64,000 bases of DNA, taken from Oscillospiraceae bacterium. GTDB lineage: Bacteria > Bacillota > Clostridia > Oscillospirales > Oscillospiraceae. The stretch is from contig JAEDDG010000002.1 of the NCBI GenBank assembly GCA_016293865.1, forward strand, positions 79,165 to 143,164, written 5' to 3'. Numbering within the stretch: position 1 is the stretch's first letter; every line of letters starts with the position of its first letter. The notes below the pieces were generated by a model. That model saw only the letters and a list, made by a program, of their open reading frames with translations, searched no databases and was not told the origin of the DNA. The position numbers and the translations under genes were made by a program. Shown piece by piece: positions 7,723 to 16,023 of the stretch.

Positions 7723-8886
7723 TCAGCAAACCGGCTTTCCGTGGAATACAGTCTCAACCAGGTTGAATTCGGGATCCATAACGACCAGATCCGCGTATTT
7801 TCCGGGTACGACAGAGCCGGTCAGATGATCAATATGAACCGCCTTTGCCGGCGTTGTGGCCGCCATCAGGAACATATCCGTCACAGATGCGCCGGTATGC
7901 TTCATAAAGTTGCGGAACGCCTGATCCATGGTCAGAATGGAGCCGGACAGCTCACCTTTTTCATTGTAATTCAGATCCTGCGCGCTGCGGATATGCGGCT
8001 GCGCATAGTCCGCAGGGTCATAATCGCAGGGGCAGCAGTCGGTGACAATGGCCACACGGTGCGGTCCGGCAAGCATATAGGTCAGCTTCATATTCGCCGG
8101 TTTGACGTGGATGCCTTTGCTGTCCGGAATGATCTCATACGTCAGCTCCGGGCAGATCAGACAGCCGTCCGCAGCCGTGTCCTGGATAATGCCCGTTTCG
8201 TCAATGGACTCTGTCCCGCGCCAGCAGCCCATGGCATCAAACAGATGGGTGGCAATGGTCGCGCCCTTGTCCACCGCTGCGCGGATCTGCGCAGGCGACG
8301 CCTCAGTGTGGCCGACAGCCGTTACGATGTTATGATCTCTCAGAAAATCGCCGAAACGGCCGTCACTGTCCATTTCAGGCGCGTACATCCACTGAAGCAC
8401 ATGGCCGCGGCACGCTTCATAAAGCTGCGTGTACTCGTCCTCATCCGGACCGCAGCGGTCGTTTTTCTCTGTGTTTGCACCTTCGTGCGGGTTGATGTAC
8501 GGCCCTTCAAAACCCACGCCGTAAATGCTGGGCGCAATGCCGGCATCAATGACCGCCTGAATTCTTCGCGCAGCCTGAATCAGCGCATCCTTCGGCATAT
8601 CGTAGCCCAGATACGCATTGATTGCCGTTGTGCCGTGCTTCAGGTGATATTCAGCCACTGCCTTCGGGTCTTCGGAAAACCACTGATTGCCGCGGCCGTT
8701 GGCATGCACATGGATATCCACAAATCCGGGGCCGACCCAATTCCCGCCCGCATCCTTCACTTCTGTGCCGGCCGGAAGATTGATGTCCTGTCCTACGGCC
8801 GTTATTTTTTCTCCGTCGATCAGAATCGTACAATTCTCAATAACACCGGCAGGCAATACGGCTTTTGCATTGATTATCGCTTTCAT
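7723..8886 (-). CDS. nagA: N-acetylglucosamine-6-phosphate deacetylase paralogue, copy 2
   Basis: Also 387 residues and collinear with copy 1, with the same metal and catalytic motifs (G-F-E-G-P-Y-I-N-P, A-V-G-H-T-E-A, T-H-L-F-D-A-M, V-T-D-C). The first motif reads D-I-H-V-H-A-N-G rather than D-I-H-I-H-G-S-G, so the substrate pocket may differ. The start is set at the ATG at 8886, aligned with copy 1 and preceded by GGAG; upstream residues in frame lack a ribosome site. It is upstream of copy 1 in the same transcription unit. No nagB or transporter lies beside the pair. Confidence 0.85.
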   Translation of the reverse strand: MKAIINAKAVLPAGVIENCTILIDGEKITAVGQDINLPAGTEVKDAGGNWVGPGFVDIHVHANGRGNQWFSEDPKAVAEYHLKHGTTAINAYLGYDMPKDALIQAARRIQAVIDAGIAPSIYGVGFEGPYINPHEGANTEKNDRCGPDEDEYTQLYEACRGHVLQWMYAPEMDSDGRFGDFLRDHNIVTAVGHTEASPAQIRAAVDKGATIATHLFDAMGCWRGTESIDETGIIQDTAADGCLICPELTYEIIPDSKGIHVKPANMKLTYMLAGPHRVAIVTDCCPCDYDPADYAQPHIRSAQDLNYNEKGELSGSILTMDQAFRNFMKHTGASVTDMFLMAATTPAKAVHIDHLTGSVVPGKYADLVVMDPEFNLVETVFHGKPVC

Positions 8887-8946
8887 TCTGTCACACTCCA
8901 AAAAAATGATTTCCGGCCATTATCGTAGCATGACCGAAAGTCGTCG

Positions 8947-9897
8947 TCAATGCCCGAAAAAAGTTTTTTCCTGCCGGCGGGCGACAAAATCTGTCCCCTG
9001 CCTGACGCCGTCCAGTCGGAAGCGCCTGTGAATCTCATTGAGCACACGCTTTTTGTCTGCGCTCCACAGCGGCGCAATGAGCGCTGATTTTGCGCCGTCG
9101 CCGGTCAGCCGGTGTACTGTCATTTCCGGCGGAATTCTGCGAATACACGCTTCCAGAAGATCAATATACGCATCAAGCTCCAGTGTCTGAAACCGTCCGG
9201 CAAGGTAATCCGCAGCCAGATCTGTGCCTCTGAGCACATGAAGAAGGTGGAATTTGATCCCGTCCGCACCGCTGTCCGCAATATAATCCGCCGTCTGCAG
9301 CATCATTTCCGGTGTTTCTCCCGGCAGACCGATGATCATATGCAGCACAACATGAATTCCGGCGCCGCGCAGCACCGGGACGGCTGCATTGAACGCCGAC
9401 AGCGGACAGCGGCGGCGGATGTATTCGGCTGTACGGTTATGGACAGTCTGCAGCCCAAGCTCCACCCAAACCGGCTTGCGCGAAGCCATTTCCGCCAGCA
9501 GATCCAGCTTTTCCGGTTCCAGACAGTCCGGCCGCGTGGCAACAGACAGCGCATATACGTCTTCACAGTCAAGCACAGCGTCAAACAGGGTCCTCAGTTT
9601 TTCCACAGGGGCATACGTGTTGGTGAAGTTCTGAAAATAAGCCATATAACCGCAGCTGTTTGCCTTGCGCCGAACCAGCGCCTTTGCCCTTTCAATCTGT
9701 TCGGAAACGCTGCCCTGTGGTCCGGCAGAAAATTCGCCCGAGCCGCTTCCCGAGCAGAAAATACAGCCGCCGGTGCCCAGCGTCCCGTCGCGATTGGGAC
9801 AGGTCATGCCGCCGTCCAGCGACAGCCTGTAAATCTTTTTGCCGAACCGCGCTTTCATATCATCGTCAAAAGAGCGGAATCCGTACTCTGCCGGCAT
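8947..9897 (-). CDS. YhcC-type radical SAM protein (TIGR01212 family)
   Basis: A 316-residue radical SAM protein. The iron-sulfur cysteines sit in C-P-N-R-D-G-T-L-G-T-G-G-C-I-F-C, the extended spacing of the YhcC/TIGR01212 family; other family blocks are Y-F-Q-N-F-T-N-T-Y and H-M-I-I-G-L-P-G-E-T. The biochemical role of this family is not settled. The ATG at 9897 has AGAGGAAA upstream; the frame continues open beyond it but without homology. It lies 60 nt from nagA copy 2 and could be read through into it. Confidence 0.9.
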   Translation of the reverse strand: MPAEYGFRSFDDDMKARFGKKIYRLSLDGGMTCPNRDGTLGTGGCIFCSGSGSGEFSAGPQGSVSEQIERAKALVRRKANSCGYMAYFQNFTNTYAPVEKLRTLFDAVLDCEDVYALSVATRPDCLEPEKLDLLAEMASRKPVWVELGLQTVHNRTAEYIRRRCPLSAFNAAVPVLRGAGIHVVLHMIIGLPGETPEMMLQTADYIADSGADGIKFHLLHVLRGTDLAADYLAGRFQTLELDAYIDLLEACIRRIPPEMTVHRLTGDGAKSALIAPLWSADKKRVLNEIHRRFRLDGVRQGTDFVARRQEKTFFGH

Positions 9898-9929
9898 CAA
9901 TTTTCCTCTTTTCTTCCGGTTATGCACCG

Positions 9930-9938
9930 TGCTATAAT
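9930..9938 (+). promoter_or_regulatory. Extended -10 promoter element for the CBM9-like gene
   Basis: TGCTATAAT, an extended -10, lies 76 nt before the proposed TTG start at 10015. The -35 region is poor, as expected for an extended -10 promoter. The same TGCTATAAT appears before the AraC gene. Confidence 0.4.
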
Positions 9939-10014
9939 AATCGCAGGATAATCCTCTCCGACAGATTTGTAAAGACTTCTCCCGGCAGAAATTAAACGAA
10001 AGGTGTGCAGAATT

Positions 10015-10659
10015 TTGAGAGAATATACGGTCATTAAAACAGATTCGGCTGCGGCAGAAAGCGGCCGCGTTTGGGAAATCGCGCCTGCCGCACCGCTGGA
10101 CGTCGCGCCCTGGGGCGCAGATTACCGCCCGGTCTCTTACGGTCAGCTTGTCTGCACCGACACTGACTTCTGGGTACATATGGTTTCAGTTGAGAAAAAA
10201 GCGAATATACGCGCCGTCGCCACGGGTATTCATCCCGAGGTGTGGCTTGACAGCGCCATGGAAATGTTCCTGATGCCCATCCCTGACGAAGACTCCCGCT
10301 ACATCAATCTCGAGTTCAATACGCAGGGCGCGCTGTATGTGGGCGTGCGCCACGGACGCGCGGACGGACATCTGCTGACGGAGACGGATATCAACATTTT
10401 CCAGATCAGAAATACAATGGAAGAAACCGGCGAAAAGGGCATGGTCCGCTGGACGGTCACCTGCCGCATTCCGTTCGCCTTCCTTGAGCAGCATTACGGA
10501 AAGCATGATTTTGCCGGGTTCAGAACCATGCGCGGCAACTTCTATAAATGCGGCGACCAGACGCCGGAACCGCATCTGCTTGTCTGGAATATGATCGACT
10601 ACCCCAAACCGGATTTCCACCGTCCGGAGTTTTTCGGCACCTTCAAATCTGAGAAATAA
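10015..10659 (+). CDS. Carbohydrate-binding family 9-like protein
   Basis: This 214-residue protein resembles the CBM9-like/DOMON beta-sandwich proteins found as free-standing cytosolic proteins in Firmicutes. Supporting segments are W-V-H-M-V-S-V-E near the start, W-L-D-S-A-M-E-M-F, Y-I-N-L-E-F-N, W-T-V-T-C-R-I-P-F and the closing H-R-P-E-F-F-G. No signal peptide is visible. TTG at 10015 is chosen because AGGTG lies 9 nt upstream; an in-frame GTG at 10003 overlaps that site. It is a single-gene unit. Ligand and role are unknown. Confidence 0.65.
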   Translation: MREYTVIKTDSAAAESGRVWEIAPAAPLDVAPWGADYRPVSYGQLVCTDTDFWVHMVSVEKKANIRAVATGIHPEVWLDSAMEMFLMPIPDEDSRYINLEFNTQGALYVGVRHGRADGHLLTETDINIFQIRNTMEETGEKGMVRWTVTCRIPFAFLEQHYGKHDFAGFRTMRGNFYKCGDQTPEPHLLVWNMIDYPKPDFHRPEFFGTFKSEK

Positions 10660-10677
10660 AATGTGCTGTACAGCACA

Positions 10678-10717
10678 GGGAAAGCGGCAGGCCAAAACGG
10701 CCTGCCGCTTTCCTTGT
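10678..10717. terminator. Bidirectional terminator between CBM9-like gene and xerD
   Basis: Perfect 15-bp stem GGAAAGCGGCAGGCC / GGCCTGCCGCTTTCC with a 5-nt loop between converging genes. The T-tract is short (TTGT). Confidence 0.75.
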
Positions 10718-10751
10718 GACTCCGAAGCAAAACTGTGCGCAGTTGTGCATT

Positions 10752-11648
10752 TTATGCTCTTGGATGCGCTTTGTTATACACGTCTTTCAACTGTTTTTTG
10801 ATCACTTTTGTATAGATCTGCGTCGATGAAATATCGGCATGTCCGAGCATCTCCTGCAAACTTTTCAGGTCTGCACCGTTTTCCAGAAGGTGCGCGGCAA
10901 AGGAATGGCGCAGCGTATGCGGCGTAATGTCCTTGTCAATTCCCGCCATCTGCTGATAATGCTTGATCAGCTTCCAGAATCCCTGGCGGGACATCGGCCT
11001 GCCGTTCATATTGACAAAAAGCGCCGTTTCATCCCGGTCTGCCACGAGGCTCGGTCGGATGATCGTGATATACTCTGACAGAATCCTGATTGCAGCCGGA
11101 TACATGGGAATCATGCGCTCTTTATCACCGGTCCGGCAGCGGATCAGGCCTGCATCAAGCACGACATCAGACATCTGCAGACTGATCAGCTCGGTCACGC
11201 GGATTCCGGTGGCATAGAGGAGTTCCAGCATTGCCCTGTCCCTGCAGCCCTTCACATCCGTGATCACAGGCTGCTCAAGCAGCAGCTCAACCTCTTCGCC
11301 GGTCAGAACCTGCGGCAGGCTCTTTTCGGCCTTCTCAGCAGCGACGCCCTGTACAGGATTCTGACTGACGGCGCCGGCGCGCAGGAGAAAAGCAAAAAAG
11401 CAGCGCAGCGAAGCAATGGTCCGGGACAGCGTTGCAGCGGAACGACCACCGCGCTTCAGTTCAAGAATGTATCTTTCTATATCTTTCCTGACGATGCTGT
11501 CAAGAGTTCTCTCTTTTGCGGCGCACCATGCGCAAAAATGATTGACATCACGCAGATAGGATGCGACGGTATTTTCTGAGGCCTTTTTTTCATTGCGGAG
11601 AAAACGCTCAAAATCCGCTGCTGATTCAGAAAATTCCACACACACCAC
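10752..11648 (-). CDS. xerD: Tyrosine recombinase XerD
   Basis: A 298-residue XerC/D recombinase that resolves chromosome dimers at dif together with FtsK. The N-terminal SAM-like domain is followed by the catalytic domain with Arg in A-T-G-I-R-V-T-E, the H-T-L-R-H-S-F box (His, Arg), the L-G-H box and Tyr in S-T-Q-I-Y-T-K-V. spoIIM lies immediately upstream, a pairing also seen around B. subtilis xerD, which favours XerD over a phage integrase; no phage genes adjoin. The start is one of two nearby GTG codons (11648 or 11642). Confidence 0.88.
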   Translation of the reverse strand: MVCVEFSESAADFERFLRNEKKASENTVASYLRDVNHFCAWCAAKERTLDSIVRKDIERYILELKRGGRSAATLSRTIASLRCFFAFLLRAGAVSQNPVQGVAAEKAEKSLPQVLTGEEVELLLEQPVITDVKGCRDRAMLELLYATGIRVTELISLQMSDVVLDAGLIRCRTGDKERMIPMYPAAIRILSEYITIIRPSLVADRDETALFVNMNGRPMSRQGFWKLIKHYQQMAGIDKDITPHTLRHSFAAHLLENGADLKSLQEMLGHADISSTQIYTKVIKKQLKDVYNKAHPRA

Positions 11649-11669
11649 CTGCCAATCATCGGAAAGTAT

Positions 11670-12284
11670 TCAGGCAGCTGCCAAAAGCTGTGCCGTCAGC
11701 AGCGGAGCCAGCAGCTGATCCAAAAGCGCAAACAAAGCACAAATGCCTGCGCTGCAGAATATAAAAAAGAAATACGGAGAATAGACAACGCGCCGCATGT
11801 CATGCCTGTGGGAAAAAACAGACGCAGCAAGCGCAGCAGAATAACTCAGTGAAACAGCTGCGGCAACAATGAAAAGCGGCAGCGTCAGAAATGTCCCGGG
11901 GCCTGTCAGAATAAACGGCGTCAGCAGGCCGCCGCCGTATACGCGTACGGCAAGACAGCAGGTCAGCGAATAACTCAGACCGCGCAGCGCCGAGAGAATG
12001 GGCACCGCAGCCACACCGGGAATACAGAAGGCGCAGAGGAAAAGCGGAAGAAAAAAAAGAACAAGCTCCCGGAAACAGGACAGAAAATCTGCCGTGCAGG
12101 AGCCGGTACGAAAAATGTCAGCCGCGCCGGTCAGAAGCTGGACAAATTCAGCGTCACCCTGAACGCGCATGCCGATAAAAACACCGGCGACGCAGCCGCA
12201 GAGAAACATACCTGCACAAATATAGAAGCAGGAAGCAAACGGCATCGGCAGCAATTCCTGCAAAGCAGAGACTCGCTTTTTCAT
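11670..12284 (-). CDS. spoIIM: Stage II sporulation protein M
   Basis: A 204-residue integral membrane protein with about five hydrophobic spans. SpoIIM recruits SpoIIP and SpoIID to the sporulation septum for engulfment. Size (B. subtilis about 214), hydrophobic profile, the P-I-L-S-A-L-R-G-L-S-Y-S-L segment and position before xerD support the call. ATG at 12284 is preferred over an in-frame TTG at 12290 because GGGTG lies 7 nt upstream of it. Confidence 0.75.
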   Translation of the reverse strand: MKKRVSALQELLPMPFASCFYICAGMFLCGCVAGVFIGMRVQGDAEFVQLLTGAADIFRTGSCTADFLSCFRELVLFFLPLFLCAFCIPGVAAVPILSALRGLSYSLTCCLAVRVYGGGLLTPFILTGPGTFLTLPLFIVAAAVSLSYSAALAASVFSHRHDMRRVVYSPYFFFIFCSAGICALFALLDQLLAPLLTAQLLAAA

Positions 12285-12304
12285 ATGCAATCACCCGCTG
12301 TAAG

Positions 12305-12585
12305 CATATGCCGCCGCAAATGAAACATGCCCATGTTTCAGACAAGCGCAGAGAGCGTGTTCATAATATATTACATTTTGGATCAATAATCAACAGAACA
12401 TTTAAAAAACGTAAATTTTTGTTATTATCAACAAAAATTATGTCAACACACTTATGTAAACTACGTGGATCACGGCGTTTACAGATTGTAATATCACCCC
12501 AAAAATCCAACAGATTGCGTGATTTCAGCCCCAAAATCCCTATATGTTGGTAATCATTATGAATTATGTAAACTCATCAAATTGA
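12305..12585. other. AT-rich intergenic region with a dyad
   Basis: A roughly 280-nt AT-rich stretch between spoIIM and the TIGR04086 gene. It holds a perfect 10-bp inverted repeat AATTTTTGTT / AACAAAAATT (12414-12423 and 12430-12439) with a 6-nt spacer. No supportable gene, and no G+C-rich terminator after the TIGR04086 gene. It presumably carries the spoIIM promoter. Confidence 0.5.
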
Positions 12586-13005
12586 TTACTTTTTGTATAT
12601 TCTTCGCTTGCTGCGTCTGGATTGTCCGCTGCGCATCAGCGCCGCCAGCGCGCAGACGCATCCGGCAGCGCATCCCAGCAGCGATCGCAGCGCGCCCGCT
12701 GTAAAAAGGCTTCCCGCGCACGCGGCCGCAACGGCAAGAATCGCCGCCATCACGCTTCCTGCCGCCAGCGCATATATGCCCTTTCGCTGCTCTGCCCTGC
12801 CCGCTGCAAAGATGCAGCCGCAAAACACACCGATGCCGACGGCGGCCGCCGACACCGCGCCCGCGCTCTCTTCTCCGATGCGTTCCAGGCTGATGCACGC
12901 AGCGCCTGCGGCACAGACGAGCGACGCCGTCAGCGCCGCCAGCAGAATGGACAGGATGATCACACGCGGTCTCATCCCCGACTGCCATTTGTTTTCTTTT
13001 TTCAA
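12586..13005 (-). CDS. TIGR04086-family four-helix membrane protein
   Basis: A 139-residue protein with four hydrophobic segments and basic ends, typical of the TIGR04086 family that sits next to yajC in many Clostridia; function unknown. The start is TTG at 13005 with GGAGGT exactly 7 nt upstream. That ribosome site lies in one arm of a long hairpin (13011-13062), which may control translation. It is the last gene of the tgt-yajC cluster. Confidence 0.7.
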   Translation of the reverse strand: MKKENKWQSGMRPRVIILSILLAALTASLVCAAGAACISLERIGEESAGAVSAAAVGIGVFCGCIFAAGRAEQRKGIYALAAGSVMAAILAVAAACAGSLFTAGALRSLLGCAAGCVCALAALMRSGQSRRSKRRIYKK

Positions 13006-13010
13006 AACAA

Positions 13011-13062
13011 TACCTCCCGGAAAATAAAGTCTTCATTAGACAGTATTCTCCGGGAGGTACAG
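13011..13062 (-). promoter_or_regulatory. Hairpin containing the ribosome site of the TIGR04086 gene
   Basis: TACCTCCCGG and CCGGGAGGTA form a perfect 10-bp stem, extended inward by AAAATA/TATTCT with one mismatch and by GTCT/AGAC. On the minus strand the second arm carries GGAGGT, the ribosome site for the TTG start at 13005. Confidence 0.55.
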
Positions 13063-13079
13063 TATGCTATTTTGTGAAG

Positions 13080-13364
13080 TTATTTTTTGGTATCCTCTTC
13101 ATTCGGCGTCTTGCCGATGGTGGAAATTGCCCATTTGGTAACCTGCAGCCGGACCCTGTCCTCGCCGGTTTCAAAGGTCACATAATCGCTGTTGATGGCG
13201 ACAATTTTACCGACAATGCCGCCGATGGTCGTGATGTCATCGCCGACTGTCAGGGAATTGCGCATTTCCTCCGCTTTTTTCTTTTTCTTCTGCTCCGGTC
13301 TGATCAGCAGAAAATAGAAAACCGCAATAATTACAACAAAATAAATGACAGTAGTCCAACCCAT
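13080..13364 (-). CDS. yajC: Preprotein translocase subunit YajC
   Basis: A 94-residue single-span membrane protein with F-Y-F-L-L-I-R-P-E-Q-K-K followed by a lysine run, then L-T-V-G-D-D-I-T-T-I-G-G-I-V-G, the standard YajC blocks. It associates with SecDF-SecYEG. ATG at 13364 has GGAGG 9 nt upstream; the frame extends further but without support. It follows tgt, as in most bacteria. Confidence 0.95.
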   Translation of the reverse strand: MGWTTVIYFVVIIAVFYFLLIRPEQKKKKKAEEMRNSLTVGDDITTIGGIVGKIVAINSDYVTFETGEDRVRLQVTKWAISTIGKTPNEEDTKK

Positions 13365-13461
13365 TGATTCTTGCCTCCACAAAAAATTTATCACTATGTT
13401 GTCACATTATACTATGCAGGTTTAGATATTGCAAGCGCAGGAATAACATTTAATGAAAAGT

Positions 13462-14592
13462 TCATATCCTACGGCCGAGCAGATCAACATATTTTTTTCT
13501 GAATGCCTCAAACGTTCCGGCTGCAAGGCTCTCACGGATTCTGGCAGCGAGCGTATTGTAAAAATACAGGTTGTGGAGCACTGCCAGGCGCATGCCGAGC
13601 ATTTCCCCGCTGCGCAGCATATGGCGCACATAAGACCTGGAATACCGCCTGCAGGCCGGGCAGCTGCATTCCGGATCAATCGGCTCCGGATCACACTTGT
13701 ATTTTTCGTTGTTGATGTTGATGATCCCCGACCAGGTAAACAGGTGTCCGTGCCGGCCGTTGCGCGAAGGCATCACGCAGTCAAAGAAATCCACGCCGCG
13801 CGCAACGCTTTCTATGATGTTCAGCGGCGTGCCCACGCCCATCAGGTACCGGGGTTTATTCTCCGGCATGTAAGCCTCCACAGCCGAAATGGTGTCATAC
13901 ATTTCACCGGTGCTCTCCCCTACCGCAAGCCCGCCGATTGCGTATCCGGCCAGATCCAGCTCGGCAATTTTTTTCATATGCTCAATGCGCAGATCATGGT
14001 ATACCGCGCCCTGGTTGATGCCGAAAAGCACCTGTGTGGGATTCACGCTTTCGCCGCACGCCTTCAGCCTGTCAAGCTCACCCCGGCAGCGCACCAGCCA
14101 CCTGTATGTGCGGTCGCAGGAATCCTTGACGTACGCATAGGGCGACGGGATTTTGATGCATTCGTCAAATGCCATGGCAATGTCCGAGCCGAGGTTTGAC
14201 TGGATCCGCATGCTCTCCTCCGGCCCCATAAAAATCCGGCGCCCGTCAATGTGCGAGTTGAAAGCAACGCCTTCTTCCGTGATCTTCCGCAGGCTGGCCA
14301 GTGAGAAAATCTGGAAACCGCCGCTGTCCGTGAGAATCGGCCGCTCCCAGGTCATAAATCTGTGCAGGCCGCCCATCTGCCGCACCACGTCGTCTCCGGG
14401 CCGCAGATGCAGGTGGTAGGTGTTTGACAGCTCCACCTGACAGCCGACTTCCTCCAGATCCCCGGCGCTGACACCGCCTTTGATGGCGCCCTGGGTACCG
14501 ACATTCATAAATACAGGCGTCTGAATCTCGCCATGTCCGGTTGTGAAGCGCCCAAGCCGGGCGCTGCCTTCTTTTTTTATCAGTTCAAACAT
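13462..14592 (-). CDS. tgt: tRNA-guanine transglycosylase
   Basis: A 376-residue Tgt that exchanges guanine 34 for preQ1 in GUN-anticodon tRNAs. Visible: S-N-T-Y-H-L-H-L-R-P-G, L-T-D-S-G-G-F-Q-I-F with the catalytic Asp, G-G-L-A-V-G-E, the nucleophile Asp in F-D-C-V-M-P-S-R-N-G, and the zinc site C-x-C-x-x-C (E-C-S-C-P-A-C) plus a late His. ATG at 14592 is preceded by AAGGA and starts the conserved M-F-E-L-I-K. It heads tgt-yajC-TIGR04086; its partner queA is about 24 kb away. Confidence 0.97.
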   Translation of the reverse strand: MFELIKKEGSARLGRFTTGHGEIQTPVFMNVGTQGAIKGGVSAGDLEEVGCQVELSNTYHLHLRPGDDVVRQMGGLHRFMTWERPILTDSGGFQIFSLASLRKITEEGVAFNSHIDGRRIFMGPEESMRIQSNLGSDIAMAFDECIKIPSPYAYVKDSCDRTYRWLVRCRGELDRLKACGESVNPTQVLFGINQGAVYHDLRIEHMKKIAELDLAGYAIGGLAVGESTGEMYDTISAVEAYMPENKPRYLMGVGTPLNIIESVARGVDFFDCVMPSRNGRHGHLFTWSGIININNEKYKCDPEPIDPECSCPACRRYSRSYVRHMLRSGEMLGMRLAVLHNLYFYNTLAARIRESLAAGTFEAFRKKYVDLLGRRI

Positions 14593-14630
14593 GCAATTCC
14601 GTTCCTTTTCCTGCGATTGGGCGCGCGTCT

Positions 14631-15845
14631 TCAAGTGCTCTGCTGCGCCGCACGCCGCCAGGAGTCCTTATAGTATAACAGACTGCTGAAAACCTGGCAA
14701 GCCGCAGCGAAAACCAGAAAAACCGGAATGGGAATATTCTCCGCGAGATAACCGCCGACACCGGAGGCAAGCGCAGCGCCGGCCGTAGTCAGGATCATGC
14801 GCCAGGCGTTGTATGCGCCGGACATCTCAAACGGGACGACCTCATACAAAAGCGCCGGCACAGCCGTATCCACGATAATCTTTCCCACATACGCCAGGAA
14901 ATAGCACACAAGAAACAGCGGAACCGCTCCCATCGGCATCAAAAACATGAATATATGCATCAGTCCGCCGACCAGGCACAGTGTTTTATTGGACACCCAT
15001 CTGGACATGGCGGCATAGATTGCACCGCCTGCCAGCGTCGCGATCGACGCGGCAGTCACAAGATACGACACCTGCGTACCAGTAAAATGCTTCAGCAGCG
15101 CATAAACTGCAGAAATGTTCAGAAAGCCCGTGGCCAGGCCCCTGGCAAAATTTGATACAATCAGCTTTGAAAACACAGGCAGGCGTGCAAGCTCCTTCAG
15201 CGTGTACCGTTTCGGCGCCTGCGCCGGTGCAGACGGCTGTGCGCAGCTTTTGACCTTCAGTTCCCTGCTCATCAGGGCAGCGCCCAATCCAAACAGCACA
15301 CAGACCAGAAACGCGCCGAAGAAGACGTATTTTTCTTCAAAGGCTGCAAAAACAAGGTTGATCACAAAGCTCACTGCCACGGAAAAAATGCCGCCAATCA
15401 CCATTTCCAGTGACATAATCAGTCCGTAATGGCGCACATCGAAAATCTGATAGGGCAGTTTATAGCCATAGATGGCGTAAATGGACAGAAAAATCATCTG
15501 CAGCACGCTCAGAACCAGAACAACCACAAATGCCGCGCCGGCGCTGATGCCGGAAATCAGGCACAGCGGCAGATACCCGAGAAACAGAAAAGCATACGGC
15601 AGCATGCAGAGCATCGTTTTCGTCTTGATGTCCCGGGACTTATCGGCGATCCCAGCGTACAGCATCGTGGTAATCACATTGACGATATTAATGAGCGACG
15701 AATGCAGGCCAATGGTACCGGATGAAACGCCCAGATACGCCAGAAAGGTCTGAATCATTGTGCCGACAGCAAACATGTACGAGGCGGTATACAGACAGCT
15801 TCTGATCATGTACTTGATGAAATTGGATCTGTATTCTCTGTTCAT
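14631..15845 (-). CDS. Major facilitator superfamily transporter
   Basis: A 404-residue protein with about 12 hydrophobic spans and a central cytoplasmic loop rich in Ala/Pro/Lys around residue 200. No clear drug or sugar signature was recognised, so the substrate is unknown. ATG at 15845 has AGGAGG 6 nt upstream; an ATG 6 nt earlier is too close to the site. It is transcribed divergently from an AraC-family regulator across about 180 nt, so that protein is the likely regulator. The tgt gene starts 38 nt after its stop. Confidence 0.8.
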   Translation of the reverse strand: MNREYRSNFIKYMIRSCLYTASYMFAVGTMIQTFLAYLGVSSGTIGLHSSLINIVNVITTMLYAGIADKSRDIKTKTMLCMLPYAFLFLGYLPLCLISGISAGAAFVVVLVLSVLQMIFLSIYAIYGYKLPYQIFDVRHYGLIMSLEMVIGGIFSVAVSFVINLVFAAFEEKYVFFGAFLVCVLFGLGAALMSRELKVKSCAQPSAPAQAPKRYTLKELARLPVFSKLIVSNFARGLATGFLNISAVYALLKHFTGTQVSYLVTAASIATLAGGAIYAAMSRWVSNKTLCLVGGLMHIFMFLMPMGAVPLFLVCYFLAYVGKIIVDTAVPALLYEVVPFEMSGAYNAWRMILTTAGAALASGVGGYLAENIPIPVFLVFAAACQVFSSLLYYKDSWRRAAQQST

Positions 15846-15999
15846 TTCCATCCTCCTAACCAGTTTACTGAGCCGCACTTCCGGCCGGACTTCACAGATT
15901 ATAGCACCGCGCACAGCAGAAAGAAATAACTAAACACAATTTGTCGCTCTGCAAAATGTTCAGTTTCGTATATATCTGTCTTTTTGAGTGCGGCTGTGC

Positions 16000-16005
16000 T
16001 ATAAT
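16000..16005 (+). promoter_or_regulatory. -10 element of the AraC-family gene
   Basis: TGCTATAAT, an extended -10 with TATAAT at 16000-16005, lies 19 nt before the proposed ATG. The -35 region is weak. Confidence 0.45.
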
Positions 16006-16023
16006 GCTTCCGAGGTGATCACA

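Noticed and set aside
7627-8928. A 433-codon plus-strand frame over nagA copy 2, and a similar one over copy 1
   Set aside because: Both are antisense shadows of the duplicated nagA genes; their similarity only mirrors the duplication.
10752-11648. Phage integrase
   Set aside because: Length, motif spacing and spoIIM neighbour fit chromosomal XerD; no phage genes nearby.
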